Source of the DNA: Myxococcales bacterium
GTDB taxonomy: Bacteria > Myxococcota_A > Polyangia > Palsa-1104
DNA: 47,388 bases
Assembly: GCA_003170275.1 (NCBI GenBank)
Contig: PNAM01000059.1
Coordinates: 1-47,388, forward strand
Direction: 5' to 3'
In this document: positions 23,122-34,500 of the stretch, piece by piece
Numbering within the stretch: the first letter of the stretch is position 1
Layout of the letters: every line of letters starts with the position of its first letter
Notes under the pieces: generated by a model
The model's database searches: none
Seen by the model: the letters and a program-made list of their open reading frames with translations, nothing else
Told to the model about the DNA's origin: nothing
Translations under genes and position numbers: made by a program

Positions 23122-24501
23122 ATGGCCCCGCACAAGGATCTCGGCTCGATCCTGGTCGATGAAGGAGTCATCGGCCAAAAGGATCTGGACCGCCTGGATC
23201 TGAAGGGGCGCCCGCTCTGGGCCGCGCTGCTCGAGGCCAAGCTGACCTCGGAAGACGAGCTGTTCTTCCTGATGGCGCAACGGTACGGCGCGCCGGTCTT
23301 GTCGGAGGAAGTGATCGCCGAGACCAAGATGCCGCACATCGAGCAGCTCAGGCGCGCGCTCACGCGGGAGCAGGCGCTCGCCTCGGGGATCTTGCCGATC
23401 GACTTCGCCTCGGACGGCAAGCGCGTGACGGTCTTGATGGTCGACCCGTCGGACGAGAAGTCGCTGGCGGCGTTCCTCACGCGCGCGCAGGTGCCCGAGG
23501 GGCGCGCGCTGCTCGGGCGTCGCTCGGCGGTGGAGAGGGCGATCGATCGTTGCTATCGCGCGCAGGCGCCGCCCAGAACCAAGCCGATGCCCGACGAGCC
23601 GACCGGCACGGTCAAGCTCGACCCGGAGCTGGCGGCCGAGATCAAGCGCATGCCGGCGAGCGCGCTCAAGGGCGAGCTCACGCCGCAGCCGCAGGTCTTG
23701 CCGCACGAGCCGCGCAAGCCGCGCCCGCGCAAGCCGACGCCGCAGCCGCAGCCGGCAGCGGTCGAGCCGCCGTCGACGGAGCACGAGCAGCGCGCCGACG
23801 AGCGGTTCACGCGCGCGCTGCTGCAAGCGGTCGAGGCGCTGGCGCGCGAGCTCGAGCTGCGCCTGGGCGCGGCGGGCGCCGACGAGTCCGGGCGCGTCGG
23901 GCGTGCGGGCTCGGCGGGCGAGATGGCGCGGCTGGCGCGGCGGGTGGCGCGTGAGCTCGGCCTTCAGCGGCGCGCGGCCGAGGAGATCGGCGTGGCCGCG
24001 CAGCTGTTCGCGATCGACACGATGATGCGACAGGTGGACGGCAGCGCGTCGTCGGATGTGTTCGCCGATCTCGGCTGGCCGGCGGCGGCTGAGGGCGGGC
24101 TGGTGCCGATCTTGCGCGCGCTGACCGCCGCGTCGTCGGGCTTCGGGCGCGCCACGCAGACCACGCCGCCTCTCGGCGCACGCATCATCGGCGTGGTCGC
24201 CGACTACCTCGAGCTCGGCGCCGCGGCCGGCGAGGCCGATCTCGACACGGTATCGCAGCTCCTGCGCGCGTCGTCGGCCGGCGCGCCGGTGGTCGATGCG
24301 CTGCTGCGCGTCCTCGAGACCGAGCGCGGCGACAAGTCGTCCTCTTCCGGCAAGACGCTCATCACCGCCGCGCCGGCGACCAGCCTGTTGCGCGAGCCGG
24401 ACTCCGGCGAGACCGAGCTCGCCTCCGACGACAACAAGACGCAAAAGAAAGCGGTTCCGCAGCCGCGCCCCGGGCCACGACGGGAACCTTCACAGGAGTG
24501 A
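23122..24501 (+). CDS. MshEN-like N-terminal domain plus degenerate HD-GYP-like domain
   Basis: This is a 459-residue protein. Residues 5-155 match the MshEN/GspE-N fold, a known c-di-GMP binder: [34 protein letters not shown], then [20 protein letters not shown] and a closing [12 protein letters not shown] Pro/Lys-rich linker follows (about 190-220). The C-terminal part aligns by eye with HD-GYP phosphodiesterases: [21 protein letters not shown] where AALLHDIG is expected, [18 protein letters not shown] where the GARIL-VAD segment is expected, and [12 protein letters not shown]. The HD pair and the GYP triplet are missing, so it should be a non-catalytic receptor. It ends 6 bp before guaB, whose Shine-Dalgarno lies within its last codons. 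Confidence 0.68.
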   Translation: MAPHKDLGSILVDEGVIGQKDLDRLDLKGRPLWAALLEAKLTSEDELFFLMAQRYGAPVLSEEVIAETKMPHIEQLRRALTREQALASGILPIDFASDGKRVTVLMVDPSDEKSLAAFLTRAQVPEGRALLGRRSAVERAIDRCYRAQAPPRTKPMPDEPTGTVKLDPELAAEIKRMPASALKGELTPQPQVLPHEPRKPRPRKPTPQPQPAAVEPPSTEHEQRADERFTRALLQAVEALARELELRLGAAGADESGRVGRAGSAGEMARLARRVARELGLQRRAAEEIGVAAQLFAIDTMMRQVDGSASSDVFADLGWPAAAEGGLVPILRALTAASSGFGRATQTTPPLGARIIGVVADYLELGAAAGEADLDTVSQLLRASSAGAPVVDALLRVLETERGDKSSSSGKTLITAAPATSLLREPDSGETELASDDNKTQKKAVPQPRPGPRREPSQE

Positions 24502-25983
<1,482 letters not shown>

Positions 25984-25992
25984 TCGTCCGGC

Positions 25993-28089
25993 CTACGGAT
26001 GCCAGCCGCTGGTGGCGTTGTCGTCTTCACCGGTCGTGGAGTGGGCAGTGACCGGCTTGGGCTTGACGGTCTTGGCGTCGTGGTGGCCGTGGCCCGTCGG
26101 CACCAGGTTCCACTCGAACGAGGCGAGCTGGCGCGACTGGATGGTGATGGTCGCCTCGCGCGGATCGAAGCCCTTGGCCTCGACGCGCAGCAGGTGATCG
26201 CCGGGCGCGAGCTCCTGCACGTTGAGCATGCTCGAGCCGTCGCCCGCCGGCTTGCCGTCGATCGTCCAGGTGGCCTGCAGCGCGTTCGAGCGCACCTGCA
26301 GATGGCCGCCGGCGACGTGCAACGGCTTCAGGCTCGCCATCATCGCGAAGGCGGTCTCGCCGTCGTGGAGCTTGACCACTTCCTCGTAGGGAGCGTACTC
26401 GGGCGCTTCGACGCGCACCTTGAGCTCGTGCGCGAACGCAACGTCGAACACGCTCGGCGTGCGCAGCGCCTGCCGCTTGCCCTCGATGATCACCGCCGCG
26501 CCCGCCGGCTCCGAGAGCACCTGCAGCGATACGCGCGGGACCGCATCCGCCGCCGGCGGAGCCTTCGAGGGCTTGAGCATCACCGCCGCCGCCACCACGA
26601 CCGCGCCGACGCCCAGCGCGACCAGCGCGTAGGTGACCGCCGGACGGCGCGGCGGCGGCGCGAGCGGGATCGGGGCGGATGGATCCGCGGCTGGAACCGG
26701 CGTCGGAACCGGCGCGGCCACGGACGAGGGTGGCACGGGCGTCTTGCGCACCGGCGTCACCGAACCGAGGTTCGAGTGTTGCCCGGAGGTGTGCCGGTTC
26801 GTGGACCCCATCTCGGCGGCGACCTGGTTGATGGTCGCGCGCACCTCGTCGATGGACTGCGGCCGCTTGGTCTGATCCTTCTCCATACAATGAAGGATCA
26901 AGGCGCTGAGCGACGCCGGCAGATCGGCCAGCTCGCCGGGATTGGGCGGCGGCTGCGAGATGTGCCCGTTCACCGTCTCGATGTACGAGGGGCCCGGGAA
27001 CGGAAGCTGGCCGGTGAACAGCTCGAACATGATCACGCCGATCGAGTAGATGTCGGTGCGCGCGTCGACCGGCTTGCCCAGGCACTGCTCGGGCGACATG
27101 AACAGCGGGGTGCCCATCGACGTGCCGGTGCGGGTCTGCTGGATGGCGGCGCCGCCTTCTTCGGCGCGCAGGAGCTTGGCGATGCCGAAGTCGAGCAACT
27201 TGACGGTGCGCACGCCGCCGCGCTTCGACTGCGTCAAGAAGATGTTGTCGGGCTTGAGATCGCGGTGGACGATTCCTTCGGCGTGCGCGGCCGAGAGCGC
27301 GTCGCCGACCTCGAGCAGGATGGTGAATGCCTCGGCGTACGGCAACGGTCCCTCGTCGAGCCGCTCCTTCAGGCTCTTGCCATGAAGGTGCTCCATGACG
27401 AAGTACTGCCGCCCCGACGGGAGCTGCCCGAAGGCGAAGATGTCGACGATGTTGCGGTGGCCGATCTGATTGACCGAGCGCGCCTCCTGGATGAAGCGCT
27501 GGACGATGGTGTCGTCCTGCGACAGCCCGGGGTTGAGCACCTTGATCGCCACCTTCTTGCCGATCAGCGGGTGCACGGCGCCGAACACCGTGCCCATGCC
27601 GCCTTCGCCCAACTTACAGGTGACCTGGTACTCGCCCACTTGCGTGCCGAGCGCCATCTCCGCGTCGCCGGTCGGCGCAGGGGTCGCCTTGGCCGAGCTG
27701 GCCGGGTCGGAGTCGTTCAGGTTGATCGGCCCGGAATCCTCCTGGAAGACCGGGGCCGGCGCGGCGTTGACCGCCGGTCCCCCGGCTGGTCTCGGCGCGG
27801 GGGTCTTGGCCGCCATGGTCTGTCCGCCGCCAATGGCAGGCATGGGCAGGGGCGCCCGGGCCGGCTGCGGCGCCGGCGTCTTGGACGCGCGAACCTGGGT
27901 CGCGTGGTGCGTTGGCACTGATTTCGGCGGCTGCACCGGCGCCGGCGTGTTCTGCGCCACTGCAGTCTGACCGACGGCGTTGACGTCGATCTTCGGAGTC
28001 ACGGCCGAGACGGAAAGTGACGTTCCGTCCGCGGGGCAGAGCCGAACCTCGGGCGGATAACTCTTCTTGCACTGGGGACAGACAGCCAC
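25993..28089 (-). CDS. Receptor Ser/Thr protein kinase: zinc ribbon, kinase, membrane helix, PEGA domains
   Basis: This 698-residue kinase starts at GTG 28089. Residues 1-25 are a zinc-ribbon-like motif (CPQC then LCPADGT). Residues 26-150 form a Pro/Ala-rich linker. The kinase domain is 154-420: GEGGMG, VAIK lysine 183, HRDLKPDN at 275, DFG at 300 and MSPEQ. A second Pro-rich linker leads to a membrane helix at 484-505. The outer part has two PEGA-type beta domains: SLQVLSEPAGAAVIIEGKRQ near 525 and LQVRSNALQATWTIDGKPAG near 610, with APGDHLLRVEAKGFDPRE. PEGA domains are thought to bind surface polymers or proteins. It diverges from the FG-GAP/TPR/giant-protein genes, so it is a candidate sensor or regulator for that surface system (inference). 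Confidence 0.93.
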   Translation of the reverse strand: MAVCPQCKKSYPPEVRLCPADGTSLSVSAVTPKIDVNAVGQTAVAQNTPAPVQPPKSVPTHHATQVRASKTPAPQPARAPLPMPAIGGGQTMAAKTPAPRPAGGPAVNAAPAPVFQEDSGPINLNDSDPASSAKATPAPTGDAEMALGTQVGEYQVTCKLGEGGMGTVFGAVHPLIGKKVAIKVLNPGLSQDDTIVQRFIQEARSVNQIGHRNIVDIFAFGQLPSGRQYFVMEHLHGKSLKERLDEGPLPYAEAFTILLEVGDALSAAHAEGIVHRDLKPDNIFLTQSKRGGVRTVKLLDFGIAKLLRAEEGGAAIQQTRTGTSMGTPLFMSPEQCLGKPVDARTDIYSIGVIMFELFTGQLPFPGPSYIETVNGHISQPPPNPGELADLPASLSALILHCMEKDQTKRPQSIDEVRATINQVAAEMGSTNRHTSGQHSNLGSVTPVRKTPVPPSSVAAPVPTPVPAADPSAPIPLAPPPRRPAVTYALVALGVGAVVVAAAVMLKPSKAPPAADAVPRVSLQVLSEPAGAAVIIEGKRQALRTPSVFDVAFAHELKVRVEAPEYAPYEEVVKLHDGETAFAMMASLKPLHVAGGHLQVRSNALQATWTIDGKPAGDGSSMLNVQELAPGDHLLRVEAKGFDPREATITIQSRQLASFEWNLVPTGHGHHDAKTVKPKPVTAHSTTGEDDNATSGWHP

Positions 28090-28114
28090 GGCCCTTTACT
28101 TTACCACTCCTTCC

Positions 28115-28144
28115 TTGTCACTTGAAGGGTTTCGCACGTACTAT
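28115..28144 (+). promoter_or_regulatory. Candidate sigma-70-type promoter for the FG-GAP/TPR/giant-protein unit
   Basis: TTGTCA (28115-28120, 5 of 6 to TTGACA) and TACTAT (28139-28144, 4 of 6 to TATAAT) are 18 bp apart in the kinase/FG-GAP divergent gap. The -10 overlaps the first in-frame ATG (28143), which argues that translation starts at the second ATG, 28155, with a very short leader. Confidence 0.45.
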
Positions 28145-28154
28145 GGCAAGGCCC

Positions 28155-30179
28155 ATGGCCAGCACCCGCTATCTGGCGGTAGCCCTCAGCGTCGCGGGGT
28201 TTGCCAGCGTCGCTTGCGAGAAGGTCAACCCCGGCCTGGCGCTCGAGATCAAGTTGCCGGTTACCGTCGCTGCCAGCGTGTCGCAGGTGGTGATCACGAT
28301 CGCCAACGCGGGCGGCACCTTGCCCATGCGCGGGCCGCTCAGCGAGGTCAAGGGCGTCCAGCTCAGCTCCGACGGCTCCAGCGCGACCCTCACCGTGCAG
28401 GCGCCCGATTTCAAGATCAGCGACGATTTCCAGCTCCTGCTGGTGCCCACCGGGGGCACGTCGATCCTGCTCAGCCTGACCGGCCGCATGTATAAGGATG
28501 GAGGCGAGGTGGGCAGCGCCGTCGCCACCGACGTGAGCGTCAAGCCGGGAGCGCGCACCGCCGCGGTGCTCGACTTCAAGTGCTCGATCGCCTCGTGCAT
28601 TCCGGTCAAGGGGCTGGTCGACCTGGCCAGCCCGCCGGGCGGCGTGGTGCAGATCACCGGCGACGCGCGCGGCGACCGGCTCGCGCCGATCGCGGTGGGG
28701 CAGTTCACGCCCAACAGCGCCGGCGGCGATCTGGTGATGGCCGCGCCGGCCAAGGACGTCGGCGGTCTGTCCAGGACCGGGGTGGTCTACATCTTCAAGT
28801 CGCAGAGCTGGAAGACCCCGGGCTTTCAGCCGAGCCAGGCGGTCACCGACTCGCCGATCACCATCATCGGGCGCGAGAACGACTCGATCGGCTACGCGGG
28901 CGCGGTCGGCGACTTCGACGGGGACGGCGCCGACGACCTGGTGATCACCGGCGTGACCGCGCAGCGGCCGTACTGCGCGGCGCAGCCGACCATCTCCTGC
29001 ACCGTGGACGCCGACTGCACCTGCGCCGACTTCCAGTGCAGCTGCCCCGGAGGCAGCACCAACAATTGCACAGGCGCAGCCGGTGCGTGCACGGCGCGGG
29101 TTTCGTTCGCCGGCGCGGGCGTAGCCTACGTGTTCACCGCCAGGCGGCTGGCGACCGCGATGAAGTTCGATCTGAACGATCCGGCCGTGTTCGCCGCCAC
29201 CCCGCGCATCTTCGGCGAGGCCGGGCAGGAGAAGCTGGGCAGCTCGGTGGCCCTCGCGCGCGTCTCGTCGACCAGCCACGCGGATCTGTTCCTCGGCGCG
29301 CCCGGGGCGCTCGGCGCGGGCCAGAAGGTCGGGCGGGTGTACCAGATCAACGGCTTCGACCCGACCGGCGTGGCCGATCTACAGCTCCTGCTCGGCGAGC
29401 CGGGCGTGCTCAAGGACCAGCTCGCGACCGTCTACGGGCCGACGGTGGGCCGCCCGATCGGGCTGGCGCTCGCGGCCGGCGACCTCGACGGCGACGGCAA
29501 GGCCGAGCTGGCGATCGGCAACTTCGTCGACGGCTCGGGCGGCACGGTCTACGTGGTGCGCGGGGCGACGCTCGCCGGCGTGGTGGACCTGGCCGCGGGC
29601 TTCGACGCGCGCCTCACCGGGCTCGGCAACTCGCAGTTTGGCTCGTCGCTGTTGCTGACGGCGCTCGACCCGAGCGAGGGCGCGGGCGTCGGCGATCTGG
29701 TGGTCGGCGCGCCGGCGGCCAGCACCGTGTACGTGTTCGCGCTCGGCAAGGCGCTGGCGCAGACCACGCAGCCGCTCACGCTCGACGTGATGTCGGGGAG
29801 CTACTCGGTGGCGGTGGCCGGCCCGCCGGGCTCGGGGTTCGGCGCGTCGCTCGCCAGCGGGCAGCTCGACGGGGATTCGCAGCCCGATCTGGTGATTGGT
29901 GCGCCCGCGGGCAACGGTCCCGACGGCACGCGCACCGGTGCGGGCGCCGTCTACGCCGTGCTCGGCAATCAGCTCGGCTCGCTGACCGCCACCGCGCGCA
30001 CCATCCAGCAGCCGGCGGTGACCGTGCACGGTCCCAATCTGGGCGACGCGCTCGGCAGCCACGTCCTGTGCGGAAACCTGGACACTTCGAGCGATACCGA
30101 CGAGCTGGTGGGCGGAGCGGAAAACGGACTCAACACGCAGGGGGTGGTCTATGCGTTGCAGAGCCTGCCAGCGCAATAG
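28155..30179 (+). CDS. FG-GAP/integrin-alpha-like beta-propeller lipoprotein
   Basis: This protein is about 674 residues long (678 if ATG 28143 is used). The signal peptide ends near SVA|CEKVNPG, a weak lipobox, so it may be lipid-anchored. An N-terminal beta domain (KLPVTVAASVSQVVITIANA) precedes an FG-GAP propeller with Asp-rich calcium-type loops: GDFDGDGADDLVITGV, GDLDGDGKAELAIG and GQLDGDSQPDLVIGAPAG. Between blades, at about 274-315, there is an insert with eight cysteines (ISCTVDADCTCADFQC), echoing the giant protein downstream. Such propellers bind ligands at cell surfaces. The 3' end overlaps the next gene by 29 bp, so it is the first gene of a probable operon with the TPR and giant proteins. 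Confidence 0.87.
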   Translation: MASTRYLAVALSVAGFASVACEKVNPGLALEIKLPVTVAASVSQVVITIANAGGTLPMRGPLSEVKGVQLSSDGSSATLTVQAPDFKISDDFQLLLVPTGGTSILLSLTGRMYKDGGEVGSAVATDVSVKPGARTAAVLDFKCSIASCIPVKGLVDLASPPGGVVQITGDARGDRLAPIAVGQFTPNSAGGDLVMAAPAKDVGGLSRTGVVYIFKSQSWKTPGFQPSQAVTDSPITIIGRENDSIGYAGAVGDFDGDGADDLVITGVTAQRPYCAAQPTISCTVDADCTCADFQCSCPGGSTNNCTGAAGACTARVSFAGAGVAYVFTARRLATAMKFDLNDPAVFAATPRIFGEAGQEKLGSSVALARVSSTSHADLFLGAPGALGAGQKVGRVYQINGFDPTGVADLQLLLGEPGVLKDQLATVYGPTVGRPIGLALAAGDLDGDGKAELAIGNFVDGSGGTVYVVRGATLAGVVDLAAGFDARLTGLGNSQFGSSLLLTALDPSEGAGVGDLVVGAPAASTVYVFALGKALAQTTQPLTLDVMSGSYSVAVAGPPGSGFGASLASGQLDGDSQPDLVIGAPAGNGPDGTRTGAGAVYAVLGNQLGSLTATARTIQQPAVTVHGPNLGDALGSHVLCGNLDTSSDTDELVGGAENGLNTQGVVYALQSLPAQ

Positions 30180-31431
30180 CCTGACGCTGGCCGTGTTGCT
30201 CGCCTGCGCGGCGGGCGCGCACGCCCAGCCCGCGCCGCCCGTCGCCCCGCCTGCCGCCCCGCCTGCCACCGAGAAGGCGTCGGAGGCGGAAGAGGCCAAG
30301 GCGCGCCAGGCCTACCAGGATGGCGACGCCGCCTACAAGACCGGCCGCTACGAGGACGCCGCGAAGAGCTTCGAGTCGGCGTACCGGATCATCAAGTTCC
30401 CCACGATCATGTTCGACATCGCGCAGTCCTACCGTCGCTGGTACGAGAAGGACAAGGACGTCGACAAGCTGCGGCGCTCGGTCGAGATGTACAAGGCGTT
30501 CTTGCGCGACTCGCTGCCGGGCGCCAAGCAGCGCACGGTCGCCGAGCGGCTGATCCCGGATCTGGAGAAGACCATCGTCGCCGAGTCGCGGCGGCGGCGC
30601 GAGGAGCTGATCGCCAAGGCCACCGGCAAGAACGGGCTGTTTCTGGCCGACCAGCTGGTCGCCGAGAACTCGCTCAAGGACGCCGCGCTGGTGCTCGATC
30701 GTGTGCTCGCGTCGCGCGGCAACTCGCGCGAGGTGATGGCGGCGGCGTTTCAGAAGCGCGCGCTGGTCGCCGGCAGCCTGGCGCAGGCCGGCGCCAAGGA
30801 CGAGCGCGACGTGGCGGTCGAGGCGTTCAAGCGCGCCCTGGTGATCGATCCCGGCTTCATCCTGCCCGAAGGAATCGAGAAGGCCACCACGACCGCCTTC
30901 GAGGCGGCGCAGAAGGCGCTCGCCAACACCAAGCCGCTCATGCTCGCGCACGTACCGCCCGGCGACGTGCCGAAGAATCGCGCGGTGAAGATCCCGTTCA
31001 AGCTGGAGAGCGATCCGCTCTCGCAGGTGGAGCAGGTGAGCGTGTTCTACCGGCGCTCCGGCGGCGGCGCGTTCTTCGGCGCGCACGCTCCGGCGACCGC
31101 GCGCGCGGTGGAGATCCCGGCGACCTTCCTCACCGGCATGCGCGGCGGCACCAAGATCGACTACTACGTCGCGGCGCTCGACGGGCAGGAGAACGAGCTC
31201 TACACGCTCGGCTCGGCGAAGGAGCCGTTCGTCGTGGCGGTCGCGACCGATCCGTCGGATTTCCTGGTGGTGCGCAGCGGGCCGCCGGAGAAACCGGTCT
31301 ACAAGCGCTGGTGGGTGTGGACCGTGGTGGCGCTGGTGGCGGCGGGCGGAGCGGGCGCGGGCGTCGGCATTTACTATGGAACGCGCGGCAGCGTGAATAA
31401 TCCACCGTCACTGTCATTGCCGACGCCCTAG
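30151..31431 (+). CDS. Exported TPR protein with C-terminal membrane helix
   Basis: This 426-residue protein has a signal peptide ending AGAHA|QPAPP, a Pro/Ala linker, and TPR-like helices (ARQAYQDGDAAYKTGRYEDA, AAFQKRALVAGSLAQAG, AVEAFKRALVIDPGFILP). A beta-rich region follows (VKIPFKLESDPLSQVEQVSV and VEIPATFLTGMRGG). Near the C-terminus is a membrane helix, WWVWTVVALVAAGGAGAGVG, with a short tail. The protein is therefore periplasmic with a C-terminal anchor. Its ATG lies inside the end of the FG-GAP gene (29-bp overlap, different frame), which indicates tight translational coupling. It precedes the giant protein by 88 bp. A role as assembly or anchoring factor for the surface proteins is inference. 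Confidence 0.83.
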   Translation: MRCRACQRNSLTLAVLLACAAGAHAQPAPPVAPPAAPPATEKASEAEEAKARQAYQDGDAAYKTGRYEDAAKSFESAYRIIKFPTIMFDIAQSYRRWYEKDKDVDKLRRSVEMYKAFLRDSLPGAKQRTVAERLIPDLEKTIVAESRRRREELIAKATGKNGLFLADQLVAENSLKDAALVLDRVLASRGNSREVMAAAFQKRALVAGSLAQAGAKDERDVAVEAFKRALVIDPGFILPEGIEKATTTAFEAAQKALANTKPLMLAHVPPGDVPKNRAVKIPFKLESDPLSQVEQVSVFYRRSGGGAFFGAHAPATARAVEIPATFLTGMRGGTKIDYYVAALDGQENELYTLGSAKEPFVVAVATDPSDFLVVRSGPPEKPVYKRWWVWTVVALVAAGGAGAGVGIYYGTRGSVNNPPSLSLPTP

Positions 31432-31506
31432 GCGCCACTGTCAGACAGGGTACGAGCCGCTTCTTGCTTGTGGCCCGCCCGTGCGCGGGGTTACGATTGC
31501 GGACGG

Positions 31507-31516
31507 GGGAATTCCC
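31507..31516. promoter_or_regulatory. Palindrome over the giant-gene ribosome-binding site
   Basis: GGGAATTCCC is a perfect 10-bp palindrome that overlaps the only purine-rich (GGGGGA) Shine-Dalgarno candidate and ends 3 bp before the ATG at 31520. It could be a repressor site or could sequester the ribosome-binding site. Confidence 0.35.
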
Positions 31517-31519
31517 ATA

Positions 31520-34500
31520 ATGTGGTCGTGGCGCCGGGCAGCGTGTCTCACGCTGCTCGGACTGGTGTCGGGTTGTGGCGGGGGACCGGCGTCGATCGCC
31601 GAGCGCCTGGCCGCGTCCGATCCCGAGCTGAAGTCGCGGCTCGCCCCGGCTCCGGGTAGCTGGGCGCACGAAGCCGGCGCGCTCACCTCGCCGGGATGGC
31701 GTAACGGTTCCGTACCGTCGCTGGATCACGTCGGCGCGCGCTTGCCGGCCAAGGCGGACGGGGCGATCGAGGTCGGCCTCGGGCAGGCCGAGCCGTTCCG
31801 CCTGCGCCTTCAGCCGGAGCATGCGGCCGCCAGCACCGTCGAGGAAGAGGACGGCCGCGCCACCTATCGCGACGCCTGGCCCGCCACCGACGCGATCTAC
31901 GTCGCGACGCCCGAGCGGCTCGAGTGGTTCCTGCTGCTGCGTGACGCTAGCGCGCCCACCGAGCTCGCCTGGCAGGTGACGTTGCCGTCGGGCCTGCCGC
32001 GGGCGCGCATCGAGCCGTCGGGGGCGCTGGTGTTCGTCGACGGCGGCGACAATCCGCGACTGCGCGTGCCGAAGCCGTTCGCGCGCGACGCCAACGGGAC
32101 GCGGCGCGATGCCGAGCTTCGCTTCGAAGGCGGGCGCCTGCAGGTGCGCCTCGACACGCGCGGCTTGAAGTTTCCGATCCTCCTCGATCCGGCGATCGAG
32201 GCGGCGGTGTGGGTGCAGCGCTCGCCCGCCCAGCCGCCCGCGGCTCGTCGCGGCATGGGCATGGTCTACGACAGCGTGCGCCAGCGCGTGGTGCTGTTCG
32301 GCGGCACCGGTAGCGTCGAGTACGGCGACACCTGGGAGTTCGACGGCACGAACTGGGGCCTGCGTTCCAGCACCGGCCCGGCGCCGCGCTCGTATGTCGC
32401 CATGACCTACGACTCGGCCCACCAGCTGACGGTGCTGTTCGGCGGCACAAACAGTTTCAACGGCACGCCGAACTACGGCGACACCTGGGTGTGGAACGGC
32501 ACCATCTGGACACAGGTCTCGGCGAGCGGGCCGGCGGCGCGCTACGCCTCGGCGATGGCCTACGACAGCGTTCGCAACCTGCACGTCTTGTACGGCGGCG
32601 TCACGGCGTCCGTCATCGCCGACACCTGGGAGTTCAACGCCACCACCAACGTCTGGACGAACCGCGGCAACACCTTGCCCGGGGCTCGCTACGAGCACGA
32701 GATGGCCTACGACAGCGTGCGCCAGAAGACCGTCATGTACGGCGGGTACCCCTCGTCGGGAGTCGTCTTCAACGACACCTGGGAGTGGAACGGCACCACC
32801 TGGGTCCAGACCGCCGCTGTCGGCCCGGGCGGTCGCGCCATCCACGGAATGACGTTCGACAGTGCGCGCGGCGAGACGATCGTGTTCGCCGGCGTCGGTC
32901 CATCGAACATTCGTGTGAACGACACCTGGGTGTACAACGGGTCGCCGTGGGTGCAGATCGCGGCCGGCGGTCCCAGCATCCGCTCGACCTGCGGGATGGC
33001 CTACGACTCGACCCGCGGGGTCTCGGTGATGTTCGGTGGCTGGGATGGCGTTACGCCCAACAACGAGACCTGGGAGCTGCACACGCACGGCGGCGCCTGC
33101 GTCTCGAACGCGCAGTGCGATGGGGGGCTCACCTGCGTCGACGGCGTTTGCTGCGAGACCAGCTGCCCGACGAGCTGCAAGGCGTGCAACCTGGCGGTGA
33201 GCCCGGGCGTGTGCGCGACCGTGACCAACGCCGACGACGTCGACTCCTGCGCCGGCACCTGCAACTCCTCCGGCACGTGCGTCGCCAAGCTGGCCAACGG
33301 CAACACCTGCACCACCAACAACCTGTGTACCACCGGCAACTGCGTCGACGGCTACTGCTGCGACTCGCCGTGCGCGGGGAGCTGCAACGCGTGCAACGGC
33401 GCGGCGCTCGGCTGGGGCGGCTCGAACGGCGTGTGCACCAACGCCCCGGTCGGCTACGTGGGCAGCCCGAGCTGCGGCGGCCTCAACTGCGACAACACGT
33501 CCGGCGCGTGCCCGACCTGCACGCTCGACAGCCAGTGCGACGCGACCCACTACTGCTCGGGCGGCGCGTGCCTCGCACGCAAGGCGAACGGGGTGTCGTG
33601 CGGCGCGGCCGACCAGTGCCTCACCAACTTCTGCGTCGACGGATACTGCTGCAACACGCTGTGCGCGGGCGCCTGCGACGTGTGCAGCTCGACGCCCGGC
33701 ACCTGCACGCTGGTCAACGGCGGCGCGGGCAACCCGACCTGCTCGCCGTTCGTGTGCAACGGCTCGGGGGCAAGCTGCCCGGCGAGCTGCGCGCTCGACA
33801 CGGACTGCGCGGCCGCGTACTTCTGCAACAACTCCGCGTGCGTGCTCAAGCTGGCGGCGGGCAACAACGCGTGCACGCGCGCCGCGATGTGCTCGAACGG
33901 GTTCTGCACCGACGGCTACTGCTGCAACACGGCGTGCGGCTCGAGCTGCGACGTGTGCTCGGCGGCGCTCGGTGCGACCGCCAACGGCACCTGCACCAAT
34001 GCGCCCGCTGCCTACCCCGGCAACCCGAGCTGCGGCGGCGTCAACTGCAGCGGCACCTCGGCGAGCTGCGCGACCTGCACCCTCGACACGCAGTGCACGA
34101 GCGGCTACTTCTGCAACGGCACCAACTGCGTATTGCAGCTCGCGCAGGGCGGCGTGTGTACGCGCGTGCAGATGTGCACGAGCGGGTTTTGCGCCGACGG
34201 CTACTGTTGCTCGAGCGCGTGCGGGTCGAGCTGCGACGTGTGCTCGACGGCGCTCGGCGCGACGTCCAACGGCGCGTGCACCACCGCGCCGTCGACCTAC
34301 GTCGGCAACCCGAGCTGCAGCCCGTTCCTGTGCAGCGGCGGCAGCACGACTTGCATCGCCACCTGCACCGGAGACGCGCAGTGCGCCGCCGCCGACTACT
34401 GCAACGCGGCCGGCGCCTGCGTGGCACGAAAGGCCACCGCGTTGGCGTGCAACACCGCCGCCGGCGCCGACTGCAAGGTGGCCGGCTGCCGCTCGTGCAC

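Noticed and set aside
31432..31519. Separate promoter for the giant gene
   Set aside because: TTGTGG and TACGAT are spaced 18 bp but match consensus poorly. Transcription from the upstream genes is equally likely, so no feature was called.
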